In this document: positions 8,302 through 16,050 of the stretch, piece after piece
Layout of the letters: each line of letters begins with the position of its first letter
How positions within the stretch are numbered: position 1 is the first letter of the stretch
Source of the DNA: JACCTH01 sp035281645
Lineage (GTDB): Bacteria > Actinomycetota > Acidimicrobiia > Spongiisociales > ZC4RG35
Direction of reading: 5' to 3'
Length of the DNA: 64,000 nt
Assembly: GCA_035281645.1 (NCBI GenBank)
Contig: DATEDN010000172.1
Location: forward strand, 1-64,000
Made by a program: the position numbers and the translations under genes
The notes under the pieces: model-generated
The model's database searches: none
What the model was told of the DNA's origin: nothing
What the model saw: only the letters and a program-made list of their open reading frames with translations

Positions 8302-8652
8302 TCAGTCGGGCTTGGCGAGCTCGACCAAGGCGGCGAAAGATTGGGGGTCGTTGACCGCCATTTCGGCCAGCATCTTGCGATCGAGCTCGACCTCCCGAGC
8401 TTTGAGGCCGGCCATGAAGGTGGAATAGCTCATCCCGTGTTCGCGGGCTGCGGCGTTGATCCGGGTGATCCAGAGCCGGCGGAACTGACCTTTGCGATCG
8501 CGCCGATCCTTGTAGGCGTCGGCCATCGCGTGCATGACCTGCTCGTTGGCCGTTCGAAACCGCCTGCTCCGCGAGCCCTTGTATCCCTTGGCCCGGTCGA
8601 GAACTTTCTTATGCGACTTCTTGGCGTGAACCGCTCTCTTGACTCGTGCCAT
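8302..8652 (-). CDS. rplT: 50S ribosomal protein L20
   Basis: 116 aa, full length. Primary 23S-binding protein of the large subunit. The basic N-terminus MARVKRAVHAKKSHKKVL, RAKGYKGSRSRRFRTANEQV and LWITRINAAAREHGMSYS are diagnostic. It follows rpmI by 3 bases in the standard infC-rpmI-rplT operon. In Firmicutes L20 represses this operon through the infC leader, which is relevant to the leader structure described upstream. Confidence 0.98.
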   Translation of the reverse strand: MARVKRAVHAKKSHKKVLDRAKGYKGSRSRRFRTANEQVMHAMADAYKDRRDRKGQFRRLWITRINAAAREHGMSYSTFMAGLKAREVELDRKMLAEMAVNDPQSFAALVELAKPD

Positions 8653-8655
8653 GAA

Positions 8656-8850
8656 TCACATCCCCAACAGCTTCTTGGCGTTTTTGGCATCGCCCGGAGC
8701 CAGTTCGACCTCGCCCGAGCGGCGTCGGAAGGTGTCTTGGCCCTTGGCGAGCTTGTAATGGTTCTTGCCTGATTGGCGACGCAAAAGTCGACCGGTTCCG
8801 GTCACCTTGATGCGCTTCTTGGCGCCGCTGTGGGTCTTCATTTTGGGCAC
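8656..8850 (-). CDS. rpmI: 50S ribosomal protein L35
   Basis: 64 aa, normal length. MPKMKTHSGAKKRIKVTG and the NHYKLAKGQDTFRR region are typical of L35. Starts at GTG 8850, 5 bases after the infC stop. Middle gene of infC-rpmI-rplT. Confidence 0.98.
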   Translation of the reverse strand: MPKMKTHSGAKKRIKVTGTGRLLRRQSGKNHYKLAKGQDTFRRRSGEVELAPGDAKNAKKLLGM

Positions 8851-8855
8851 GGTCT

Positions 8856-9464
8856 CTACTCCTCGGCGGCCGCTTCGGTAGCGGGCGCGATCTCGACAGG
8901 TACTGGAGGCTCGGTGGCTGAATCGCTCTCCTGCGAGTTGGCTTCGGGTCGGCGTTGGCGCCTGGAGGGGGCAAGGACCATTGTCATCAATCGGCCTTCC
9001 TGGGCAGGAGCCTGCTCGACGGTGGCCTGGTCGCCGACTTCGGCTACCAAGCGATCGAGGAGACGGCGTCCAAATTCGGGTCTCTCTTGTTCCCGTCCCC
9101 GGAAACGAACCGTGACCTTCACCTTGTCACCCTCACCTAGAAATTCAAGGGCTCTGCGGCGGGTGATCTCGAAGTCGTGATTCTCGATCCGGGGCGCCAT
9201 TCGCAGCTCTTTGACAACGGTGCGTTTCTGATTCTTGCGGGCTTCTCGCTCTCGCACCGATTGCTCGTACTTGTACTTGCCGTAATCCATCAAGCGGCAC
9301 ACGGGGGGCTTCGCCTCGGGCGCCACCTCCACCAGATCCAGACCCAGCTGATCCGCCAGCCACAGGGCTTCGGCCAGCTTTTTCACTCCGATCTGGGAGC
9401 CATCGGGTGCTACTAGCCGCACCTCCGGTGCTCTTATGTAGCCATTTACTCGCAATTCAGCGAT
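8856..9464 (-). CDS. infC: Translation initiation factor IF-3, probable ATC start
   Basis: Binds the 30S subunit, prevents premature 50S joining and checks the start codon. The frame shows VNGYIRAPEVRLVAPDG, KPPVCRLMDYGKYKYEQ, NQKRTVVKELRM and the C-domain VTVRFRGREQERPEFG. A Glu/Ala-rich tail of about 30 residues follows. The first standard codon is TTG at 9455, 16 bases from the SD. ATC at 9464 lies exactly 7 bases after a perfect GGAGG (9472-9476) and gives an N-terminus matching the family (202 aa). Non-standard AUU/AUC starts are known for infC and let IF-3 repress its own translation. The start is therefore read as ATC, with TTG as fallback. Confidence 0.95.
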   Translation of the reverse strand: MAELRVNGYIRAPEVRLVAPDGSQIGVKKLAEALWLADQLGLDLVEVAPEAKPPVCRLMDYGKYKYEQSVREREARKNQKRTVVKELRMAPRIENHDFEITRRRALEFLGEGDKVKVTVRFRGREQERPEFGRRLLDRLVAEVGDQATVEQAPAQEGRLMTMVLAPSRRQRRPEANSQESDSATEPPVPVEIAPATEAAAEE

Positions 9465-9471
9465 GTTCCAA

Positions 9472-9476
9472 CCTCC
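9472..9476 (-). promoter_or_regulatory. SD site that decides the infC start
   Basis: Perfect GGAGG on the minus strand. The 7-base gap to ATC (9462-9464) is ideal, while the gap to the next TTG is 16 bases. Confidence 0.75.
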
Positions 9477-9500
9477 ATGTTTTGGTTCACTCTTATCAAC

Positions 9501-9527
9501 AAAAAAGCAGCAGAACCAGCCTGCTGC
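9501..9527 (-). terminator. Intrinsic terminator/attenuator in the infC leader
   Basis: On the minus strand GCAGCAG, a 7-base loop, CTGCTGC and then TTTTTT: a 7-bp GC-rich stem followed by six U. It lies only 37 bases before the infC start, so it must be conditional for the operon to be expressed. It resembles the transcription attenuators of infC-rpmI-rplT leaders in Firmicutes. Confidence 0.8.
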
Positions 9528-9638
9528 CGTAGAGCGCTTGCTTGTGGTTCAACCAAAATGGATGAACCGCTCGCTTTGGGGGGCTTATTCCCCTCGACCG
9601 CGGACGCACCGATCGGTGGCCGGGTGGGAAGCAGGCTG
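9517..9638 (-). promoter_or_regulatory. infC leader with candidate antiterminator pairing
   Basis: The leader runs from the ribH stop (9691) to infC. A 9-base segment, CAGCCTGCT on the minus strand (9630-9638), is perfectly complementary to AGCAGGCTG (9517-9525), which forms most of the 5' arm and part of the loop of the terminator. Pairing the two would block the terminator. A further hairpin, GGTTCA/TGAACC (9546-9568), lies between them. The leader is about 225 bases. The pairing is seen in the sequence; the regulatory role is inferred. Confidence 0.55.
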
Positions 9639-9690
9639 CCTCCGCTTTGCGTTTTTGTCGTGCCGACATGGTAGCCGACCGTGGCCCGGT

Positions 9691-10149
9691 TCAAGAATTG
9701 CCCACGCGAGCAACCAGGTCCACCACCGCCGCGGCGGCTTCAGAGCCCTTGTTGGCCGGGCCCGGTTCCGAGCGGGCCAACGCCTGGGCGAGGTCATGGG
9801 CGGCCAGGACCGCGTTGGCAACGGGATGGCCGCCGATGAGGCTGGCCTGGATCAGTCCGGCGGCGGACGAGCGCACGATGACCTCGTAATGATCGGTTTC
9901 GCCCTTGATGATCGCCCCTACGGCCACGACACCGTCGCATCCGTCCTTCAACAAGGTCAGAGCCGCCGCGGGCAGCTCCCAGGCTCCAGCCACCCGGAGA
10001 ACGTCGACCTGTGGCACCCCTGCCCGCTCCAGATAAGAGAGTGCGCCCTCGAGCAAGCGCTTGGTGACAGCCTGGTTGAAATCAGACACGGCGACGCCGA
10101 TTCGCATCTCTTTTGGGTCGAGGCGGCGTTCCCATTCGGTGATCTTCAC
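9691..10149 (-). CDS. ribH: 6,7-dimethyl-8-ribityllumazine synthase
   Basis: Joins the DHBP-derived C4 unit to the pyrimidine to make lumazine, the penultimate step of riboflavin synthesis; 152 aa, usual length. VSDFNQAVT, GAWELPAAAL and GAIIKGETDHYEVI with the catalytic His (87) are clear. The loop near 115-125 (LAAHDLAQA) departs from the common TTxxxxQA. The GTG start overlaps the ribBA stop by 4 bases. Last gene of the rib cluster. The infC leader follows. Confidence 0.96.
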   Translation of the reverse strand: MKITEWERRLDPKEMRIGVAVSDFNQAVTKRLLEGALSYLERAGVPQVDVLRVAGAWELPAAALTLLKDGCDGVVAVGAIIKGETDHYEVIVRSSAAGLIQASLIGGHPVANAVLAAHDLAQALARSEPGPANKGSEAAAAVVDLVARVGNS

Positions 10150-11348
10150 GGCTCACCCAGATGGCCCAGCTTGTCGACCTTGGTTTTCAGGTAACGCTCG
10201 TTCTCCGGATTCGGCGAAATCAGGAGGGGAATCCTTTCGATGATCGAAAGCCCATAGCCCTCGATCCCGGCTCGCTTGGTGGGGTTGTTCGTCAAGAGAC
10301 GCATCGACCGGACGCCGAGGTCGTAAAGGATCTGGGCCCCCTGGCCATAGTCGCGAGCATCGATCGGTAGCCCGAGATCCTGATTGGCTTCGACCGTGTC
10401 GCGGCCCAGATCCTGGAGGTTGTAAGCCTCGAGTTTGTGGAGAAGCCCGATTCCCCTTCCCTCGTGACCCCGGATGTACAGGAGGACTCCCCGCCCTTCC
10501 TCGGCAATCTTGGAGAGGGCGAGATCGCGCTGGGCTCCGCAATCGCATCGAAGGCTAGAGAAGATGTCACCAGTCAGACATTCGGAGTGGACCCTGACCA
10601 ACACCTCTTCGCCATCGCCGATGTCGCCCATGACCAGGGCCAGGTGCTGGCGATCGTCGACCAGCGAGCGATAGCCGACCGCTCGGAAAACCCCTTGGGG
10701 TGTCGGTAGACGCGCCTCGACAACTCGTTCGACTAGCTTCTCGTGCTGGCGTCGATAGGCAATAAGGTCGGCGATTGTTCCCAGCAGTAGGGAATGCTCC
10801 TTGGCGAAACGCTCCAAATCGGGAAGGCGGGCCACGGTGCCGTCGTCGTTCATGACCTCGGCCAGGATCCCGGCCGGATAGACGCCGGCGAGCTTGGCAA
10901 GGTCGATAGCAGCTTCGGTATGGCCCGCCCGCTTCAGCACTCCCCCCTCGACGTATCGCAGGGGGTAGACGTGCCCAGGACGGGCGAGGTCAAGGGGGCT
11001 TGAAGTGGGATCGAGCAAGACGGCGATGGTCCGGGCGCGGTCAGAAGCAGAGATCCCGGTTGTCGTGCCTTGTCTGGCATCGACCGAGATCGTGAAGGCA
11101 GTGCGCCGGACGTCAGTGGAATCCCGCACCATCATCGGCAACTCGAGTTCATCCAGGCGCTCCCCCAGCATCGGCACGGTCAGGATCCCGGAGGAATGGC
11201 GGATCATGAATCCAAGGTGAGCCGGGGTAGCGGCCGAAGCAGCGAGCACGAGGTCGCCCTCGTTCTCGCGGTCGGCATCATCGACGACGATCACCATCTC
11301 CCCACGACCAAAAGCCGCGACCAGGTCGGGGACCGAAGCAAAGGTCAT
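10146..11348 (-). CDS. ribBA: Bifunctional DHBP synthase / GTP cyclohydrolase II
   Basis: Supplies both riboflavin precursors: dihydroxybutanone phosphate from ribulose 5-phosphate and the pyrimidine from GTP. 400 aa. The N-terminal RibB domain (1-200) has DDADRENEGDLVLAA and SVDARQGTTTGISASDRA. The C-terminal RibA domain (205-400) has the zinc site SLRCDCGAQRDLAL, YIRGHEGRGIGL and the terminal LLTNNPTKRAGIEGYGL. Both active sites look intact. ATG overlaps the ribE stop as ATGA and the stop overlaps ribH as GTGA. Confidence 0.97.
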   Translation of the reverse strand: MTFASVPDLVAAFGRGEMVIVVDDADRENEGDLVLAASAATPAHLGFMIRHSSGILTVPMLGERLDELELPMMVRDSTDVRRTAFTISVDARQGTTTGISASDRARTIAVLLDPTSSPLDLARPGHVYPLRYVEGGVLKRAGHTEAAIDLAKLAGVYPAGILAEVMNDDGTVARLPDLERFAKEHSLLLGTIADLIAYRRQHEKLVERVVEARLPTPQGVFRAVGYRSLVDDRQHLALVMGDIGDGEEVLVRVHSECLTGDIFSSLRCDCGAQRDLALSKIAEEGRGVLLYIRGHEGRGIGLLHKLEAYNLQDLGRDTVEANQDLGLPIDARDYGQGAQILYDLGVRSMRLLTNNPTKRAGIEGYGLSIIERIPLLISPNPENERYLKTKVDKLGHLGEP

Positions 11349-11944
11349 CCGGCCTCCTCGCGGGCCTGCAAAAGCCTTTCGAGGTATTTGGCGAGCACGT
11401 CGAACTCCAGGTTCACCTGTTGCCCGGCTTGCCGCGACCCGAGAGTGGTGGCCTCCAACGTGAAAGGAATCAAAGCTGCTTCGAACCCTGTGGCGGTCAC
11501 CGAGGCGATGGTAAGGGCGACCCCGTCGACCGCGATCGATCCTTTCTCAACCAGGTAACGGCGAAAGCGCGGGGAAACGTCGACCGCCATTCTTCGTCCC
11601 ATCCCTTCGGGGGTGGCCTTTGATACGGCTCCGAAGGTGTCGACATGACCTTGGACCACATGCCCGTCGAGGCGGCCGTCGGCGCGGAGAGGACGTTCGA
11701 GGTTGACTCGATCTCCGGCCAGCAGGTGACCGAGGTTGGTACGCCGGAGGGTCTCGGCGACGACGTCCAAGCCGAAGGAGGAGTCGACCTGCTCGGTCAC
11801 CGTGAGACACACGCCGTTCACGGCGATGGAGTCGCCTGGCGTGAGCTCGTGAGCCAGGTCCGCCTCCACCAGCAGGCGGCGGCCATCATCGGTGCCGCCG
11901 ATCTGACGGACGGTTCCCAGCGACTCGATGATGCCGGTAAACAC
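11345..11944 (-). CDS. ribE: Riboflavin synthase alpha chain
   Basis: Dismutates two lumazines into riboflavin. 199 aa, made of two lumazine-binding barrels (about 1-95 and 96-190), each with a GDSIAVNGVCLTV or GSIAVDGVALTI strand. The N-terminus MFTGIIESLGTV is diagnostic and starts at GTG 11944, 3 bases after the ribD stop. Confidence 0.97.
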   Translation of the reverse strand: MFTGIIESLGTVRQIGGTDDGRRLLVEADLAHELTPGDSIAVNGVCLTVTEQVDSSFGLDVVAETLRRTNLGHLLAGDRVNLERPLRADGRLDGHVVQGHVDTFGAVSKATPEGMGRRMAVDVSPRFRRYLVEKGSIAVDGVALTIASVTATGFEAALIPFTLEATTLGSRQAGQQVNLEFDVLAKYLERLLQAREEAG

Positions 11945-11947
11945 TGC

Positions 11948-12946
11948 TTAGCCTGGCGTGAAGTCGACCCTAAGGTCATCTCCGAGCCGGGTGACCGAGT
12001 CGACTGTCACCGGTCGGGCGTGCTCCAGGGTTGACCAGACCCCATCGAATAACGAGCGTCCGAATCCACCGGCGACCATTGCTCCGAAGTAAAACACACC
12101 CCGGTTCACCAGATTTCCGGTCCAAAGCGAGCGGGCCAGGGTGGGACCTCCCTCGACCAGCAGGGCCAGGAGGCCTTCGTTGGCCACCAAACGCAGAACC
12201 TCGGTGAGATCGCCTTTCTCCTCTTCGATGATCAGCGGATCACGGGCCCAGATCCGGGCGTCGGCTGGCAAGGGACGTCGACCGACGACGATCACCGGAC
12301 GCGGCTGGAAGCCATCGTGGTTCGGCAGGCGGACGTCGAGCAGGGGGTCATCGACGATCACGGTGCCGGCTCCAACCATCACCGCGTCATTCTCGGCCCG
12401 AATTCGATGAGCGTCGGCTCTTGCTTCGGGACCGGTGATCCATTGCGACGTCCCGTCGGCGGCGGCAACTTGTCCGTCCAAGGTCGCAGCCAGCTTCAGA
12501 GTGACAAAAGGCAGGCCCGTGCGCCGGTGGTGAAAGTAGGCGGGGTCGATCTGCTCTCCGGGACCCACATCCGTCAGCACTTCCAAGCCCGCTGCCCGCA
12601 GCCGGTCGATGCCCTTCCCTTGAACGCGAGCGTCCGGATCCAACGCACCCACCACCACCCGGGCGACGTCGGCCGCCAGTAATGCGTCGACGCAGGGAGG
12701 CGTCCTCCCCTGGTGGGTACAAGGCTCCAGGGTCACCACCACTGTCCCACCCCGGGCCCGGTCGCCGGCAGCAGAGAGAGCGAGCACTTCGGCATGTGCC
12801 GATCCCGGGCCGCTGTGCGAACCGTGGCCGACGACTTTGCCCGAGGGGTCGAGGACAACGGCTCCCACTCGTGGGTTTGGATGCGGGTGCGTCGTCCGGG
12901 TGAGCTCTGCCGCCCGCTCCATCGCCGTCTCCCAGCGCGACGTCAC
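11948..12946 (-). CDS. ribD: Bifunctional riboflavin deaminase/reductase
   Basis: Deaminates and then reduces the GTP cyclohydrolase product. 332 aa. The deaminase domain (1-145) has NPRVGAVVLDPSG, the zinc ligands SAHAEVLAL and EPCTHQGRTPPC. The reductase domain (150-330) has LKLAATLDGQVA, SQWITG and LVEGGPTLARS. The GTG start at 12946 is one base after the response-regulator stop. An ATG at codon 9 is an alternative. No FMN riboswitch is recognisable upstream. Confidence 0.96.
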   Translation of the reverse strand: MTSRWETAMERAAELTRTTHPHPNPRVGAVVLDPSGKVVGHGSHSGPGSAHAEVLALSAAGDRARGGTVVVTLEPCTHQGRTPPCVDALLAADVARVVVGALDPDARVQGKGIDRLRAAGLEVLTDVGPGEQIDPAYFHHRRTGLPFVTLKLAATLDGQVAAADGTSQWITGPEARADAHRIRAENDAVMVGAGTVIVDDPLLDVRLPNHDGFQPRPVIVVGRRPLPADARIWARDPLIIEEEKGDLTEVLRLVANEGLLALLVEGGPTLARSLWTGNLVNRGVFYFGAMVAGGFGRSLFDGVWSTLEHARPVTVDSVTRLGDDLRVDFTPG

Positions 12947-12947
12947 C

Positions 12948-13877
12948 TCAGCCGGTACGACGGTCGATCTCGAATGACGATCCGGTCCGCTTCTTGGCGA
13001 ATTCCTTCATCTCCACGGCGACCGCGGACGCCTCCCATTGTGACGTGATCGGTCGTAACACGTTGGAAGCCACTCCCATCGATATCGAAACCATCGGGAA
13101 GGCGTAGCGCTCACCGCGACGGTCGATCACTTCGATGTAGCCGCGCAAGGCGTCGGCCGTGTCGTAGTTGTCGAGGATGCCGTCGTCGAACGTCTCGATG
13201 ACCCGTTTGCAATACTCCTCGGCCTTTTCCGCCGATACCAGGGCAACAAAGTCGTCGCCTCCGATATGGCCGACGAAGGCGTCAGGTTCGCCGATGGCCT
13301 CTGTTGCCTCGACCATACATCGCGCACAGAAGCGAATCACTTCGTCCCCTCGCATAAATCCGTAGTGATCGTTGAATGCTTTGAAGTTGTCGAGGTCGCA
13401 GTGGATGAGGGCAAAGCTGGCACCACTCTCGATTCTCTGCTCGATCTCCGCACCGATCCGGAAGTTGCCGGGAAGGCCCGTCAGCGGAGAAAGATCTCTG
13501 GCGGCCTGGGTTCGTCGTAACACAGCTTTCACCCGCGCTACGAGCTCGGAGATGTCGAACGGCTTGGTGATGTAGTCGTCCGCGCCTAGCTCGAGGCCCT
13601 TGACCCGGTCCTCCGGCAGACCCCGGGCCGTCAGGAGGATGACAGACGTGTTGCCGGTGGTCCCGTGGGATCGGATCCGGCGGAGGGCAGTCAACCCGTC
13701 CATTCTCGGCATCATGATGTCGAGCAGGATCAACTCCGGCGCTTCGATCATCGCTTTGTCGACCGCCTCGCGCCCGTCTTCGGCCGTATCGACTTCGTAG
13801 CCCTCGAGTTCGAGGTTGATCTTCACGACGGAGAGGATGTCAGGGTCGTCATCAACGACGAGTATGCGTTCGCTCAT
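12948..13877 (-). CDS. Response regulator with GGDEF-family output domain
   Basis: 309 aa. The receiver domain (1-120) has the acidic pair DDD (10-12 region), phosphoacceptor Asp53 in LLDIMMPRMDG and the conserved Lys in DDYITKPFD. The output domain (about 128-300) has LTGLPGN, DLDNFKAFNDHYGFMRGDE and the active-site loop GGDDF (206-210) in place of GGDEF. The Asp for Glu change may weaken or abolish diguanylate cyclase activity. No RxxD inhibitory site is seen just before it. The ATG overlaps the rpe stop (ATGA), and ribD follows one base after its stop, so it is cotranscribed with metabolic genes. No sensor kinase is in the window. Confidence 0.88.
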   Translation of the reverse strand: MSERILVVDDDPDILSVVKINLELEGYEVDTAEDGREAVDKAMIEAPELILLDIMMPRMDGLTALRRIRSHGTTGNTSVILLTARGLPEDRVKGLELGADDYITKPFDISELVARVKAVLRRTQAARDLSPLTGLPGNFRIGAEIEQRIESGASFALIHCDLDNFKAFNDHYGFMRGDEVIRFCARCMVEATEAIGEPDAFVGHIGGDDFVALVSAEKAEEYCKRVIETFDDGILDNYDTADALRGYIEVIDRRGERYAFPMVSISMGVASNVLRPITSQWEASAVAVEMKEFAKKRTGSSFEIDRRTG

Positions 13878-14539
13878 TCCCTCGCCTCAAGCGCGGCTCT
13901 CAAATTTCTGATAGCGGCCGCCGGGTCGGGATCGCCAAAGACCGCGGTGCCGGCCACGAAGATATTGGCGCCGGCATCCCGCGCAGAAGCAATCGTGCTG
14001 GGCGTGATGCCGCCATCTATTTCGATATCGGCCGAAAGCCCATGGGACTCAATCCAATTCCGAGCCTCTTCGACCTTGCCCAGCACTTCCGCAAGGAAGG
14101 ACTGGCCGCCAAATCCAGGGTTCACCGACATGATCAACACCATCGAGACCAGCTCGAGAAAGGGAAGGACGGCTGCGATCGGGGTCGGGGGCGATAACAC
14201 CAGCCCGAACTCGAGACCCGCCTCTCGGGCCCGGGCGGCAGCCCGGGTGGGATCAGGGATGGCTTCGATATGCATGGTCACCAGGTCGGCCCCGGCCTGG
14301 GCGAGCTCGGTCAAGTAGGCGTCAGGGTTTGTCGTCATCAGATGGCAGTCGAACTTCATGGCGCTCAACGGCCGCAGCGAGGCGATGACTGGCACGCCGA
14401 AGCTGAGATTCGGGACGAAATGGCCATCCATCACATCGAGGTGGAGGAGATCGGTTTCTTTCTCGACTTCCGCCACTTGTTCGCCGAGCCGGGAGAAATC
14501 GGCCGCCAGCAAGCTAGGGGCGATCCGAAAGGAGGCCAT
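13874..14539 (-). CDS. rpe: Ribulose-phosphate 3-epimerase
   Basis: Interconverts ribulose 5-phosphate and xylulose 5-phosphate in the pentose phosphate pathway. 221 aa TIM barrel. IAPSLLAADFSRLG, LHLDVMDGHFVPNLSFG, FDCHLMTTNPD, MSVNPGFGGQSF and IEIDGGITPSTI match the family, including the metal and acid/base residues. ATG 14539 begins the conserved N-terminus; a longer frame to 14632 would overlap fmt and lacks family similarity. Ribulose 5-phosphate is also the RibB substrate, so the location before the rib genes makes sense. Confidence 0.96.
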   Translation of the reverse strand: MASFRIAPSLLAADFSRLGEQVAEVEKETDLLHLDVMDGHFVPNLSFGVPVIASLRPLSAMKFDCHLMTTNPDAYLTELAQAGADLVTMHIEAIPDPTRAAARAREAGLEFGLVLSPPTPIAAVLPFLELVSMVLIMSVNPGFGGQSFLAEVLGKVEEARNWIESHGLSADIEIDGGITPSTIASARDAGANIFVAGTAVFGDPDPAAAIRNLRAALEARE

Positions 14540-14601
14540 TCGGGCTTCGATTGTATCCGGGTGGTTTCGAGCGCCCCGGTTGCGATTGCCTCCCGGCCAG
14601 C

Positions 14602-15513
14602 TCAGTTGCCGACGTGGGGTGTACTTCGCCAACCCCGCGACCAGGCACCACCGGTCATCTCCCTCTTGCCGGCAGGGCGAACCATTCGCAACTCCATCGC
14701 TCGACCGCCCGACCCCACCAGCAGGTGTTCGCCGTCCGAAGCGAACTCGCCCGTGGCAAGGGTGTCTCCAGTTGCGCGGGCGGAGGTAATGGCAACTCGT
14801 TCCCCGTCCACGAGGAAGTAGGCGCCAGGTTTGGGAGTGAGGGCACGAATTTTCCGGACGTTTTGCTCCGCGGCCTGATTGAGATCGACTTGTCGATCGT
14901 TAGGACCGAGGCGGGGGGCGTAAGTGGCTTTGGCCCCGTCTTGGGCCACGGCCTCGATCTCGCCGGCCAGCAGGGCAGAAATGGTGTCCACCAGCAGCGA
15001 GCCAGCGAGGTGGGAGAGCCGGGTCGTCAATTCTCCTGCTGTTTCCTCGTCACCGATCACCACGGAACGGGCGGCAAGAACGGGACCGGTATCGAGCCCT
15101 TGGTCGAGCTGCATGAGCGAGACCCCTGTCTCTTCATCGCCGGCAGCGATGGAGGCCGCAACCGGGGCCGCTCCTCGCCATCGAGGCAGCAAAGAAAAAT
15201 GCAGATTGACGAAACCATGTCGCGGTCTCGCCAAGGCTCTGGCAGGGATGATCACTCCGAAGGCCACAACTACCGCCAGGTCGACGTCAAGCAACTGACC
15301 ATCGATGTCGTCGGCCCCGCCGGCCTCGACGACTGTCAGACCGCGGGCGAGGGCGGCAACCTTGACCGGCGAGGGCTGGGGATTACCGCTGCGGCCCCGG
15401 GGCCGGTCCGGCCGGGTGACGACCGCGCTTACCTCGGCGGCGTCCGTTAAGTAGTCGAGGCTAGGCACGGCCGCAGCGGGTGTTCCTAAGAAGACGGCGC
15501 GGACCTTGCTCAC
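14602..15513 (-). CDS. fmt: Methionyl-tRNA formyltransferase
   Basis: Formylates initiator Met-tRNA using 10-formyl-THF; 303 aa. RAVFLGTPAAAVPSL at the N-terminus, the catalytic region VNLHFSLLPRWRGAAPV (Asn, His) with QGLDTGPVL (Asp), and a C-terminal OB-like domain are present. GTG overlaps the def stop (GTGA). The def-fmt pair is standard. Confidence 0.97.
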   Translation of the reverse strand: MSKVRAVFLGTPAAAVPSLDYLTDAAEVSAVVTRPDRPRGRSGNPQPSPVKVAALARGLTVVEAGGADDIDGQLLDVDLAVVVAFGVIIPARALARPRHGFVNLHFSLLPRWRGAAPVAASIAAGDEETGVSLMQLDQGLDTGPVLAARSVVIGDEETAGELTTRLSHLAGSLLVDTISALLAGEIEAVAQDGAKATYAPRLGPNDRQVDLNQAAEQNVRKIRALTPKPGAYFLVDGERVAITSARATGDTLATGEFASDGEHLLVGSGGRAMELRMVRPAGKREMTGGAWSRGWRSTPHVGN

Positions 15514-16013
15514 GCCTCCAATCCGAGGGCTTCCTCGCGCAGGGTCTTCAGGGCCTGCTTGCGAACCTTTTTCTCAAGGCGTTCAATCAGAAGGATGCCC
15601 TTTAGGTGGTCGATCTCGTGCTGGAGCACCCGACCGAGGAGACCTTCCCCAAAGTATTCAACCGTATCCCCGTCCAGGTTGAGCCCTCGGGCTCGCACAT
15701 ATCCGGGTCGGGTAATCGGCCAGTAGTGGCCGGGCACCGACAAGCAACCCTCTTCGTACTCGTAGACCCCGTCGCTCTCGACGAGCTCGGGATTGATCAA
15801 GACCCTGGCTCCCTTCTCATCTTGGGCGTCGAAGACGATCACGGCTCTCGAAACCCCAATCTGGGGAGCGGCCAAGCCCACACCGGGGGCGGCATACATG
15901 GTCTCGATCATGTCCGTCACCAGTTTTCGGACTCCCGCGTCGATCTCTTTGACCGGAGCGGCAGGCATGCGAAGAACGGGATCGCCAAAACGACGAATAG
16001 GAAAAAGGGCCAT
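15510..16013 (-). CDS. def: Peptide deformylase
   Basis: Removes the N-formyl group from nascent proteins. 167 aa. Three metalloprotease motifs are intact: GVGLAAPQIG, EEGCLSVPG (Cys90) and QHEIDHLKG (His132, Glu133, His136). ATG 16013. It sits 37 bases after priA and overlaps fmt. Confidence 0.98.
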   Translation of the reverse strand: MALFPIRRFGDPVLRMPAAPVKEIDAGVRKLVTDMIETMYAAPGVGLAAPQIGVSRAVIVFDAQDEKGARVLINPELVESDGVYEYEEGCLSVPGHYWPITRPGYVRARGLNLDGDTVEYFGEGLLGRVLQHEIDHLKGILLIERLEKKVRKQALKTLREEALGLEA

Positions 16014-16050
16014 ATCGAAACGGCGTAATTATGACGTTGCTCGACCGCGG

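Noticed and set aside
12947..14640. FMN riboswitch before the rib genes
   Set aside because: Genes abut with gaps of 1-60 bases upstream of ribD, leaving no room for the conserved RFN fold, and I see none of its motifs.
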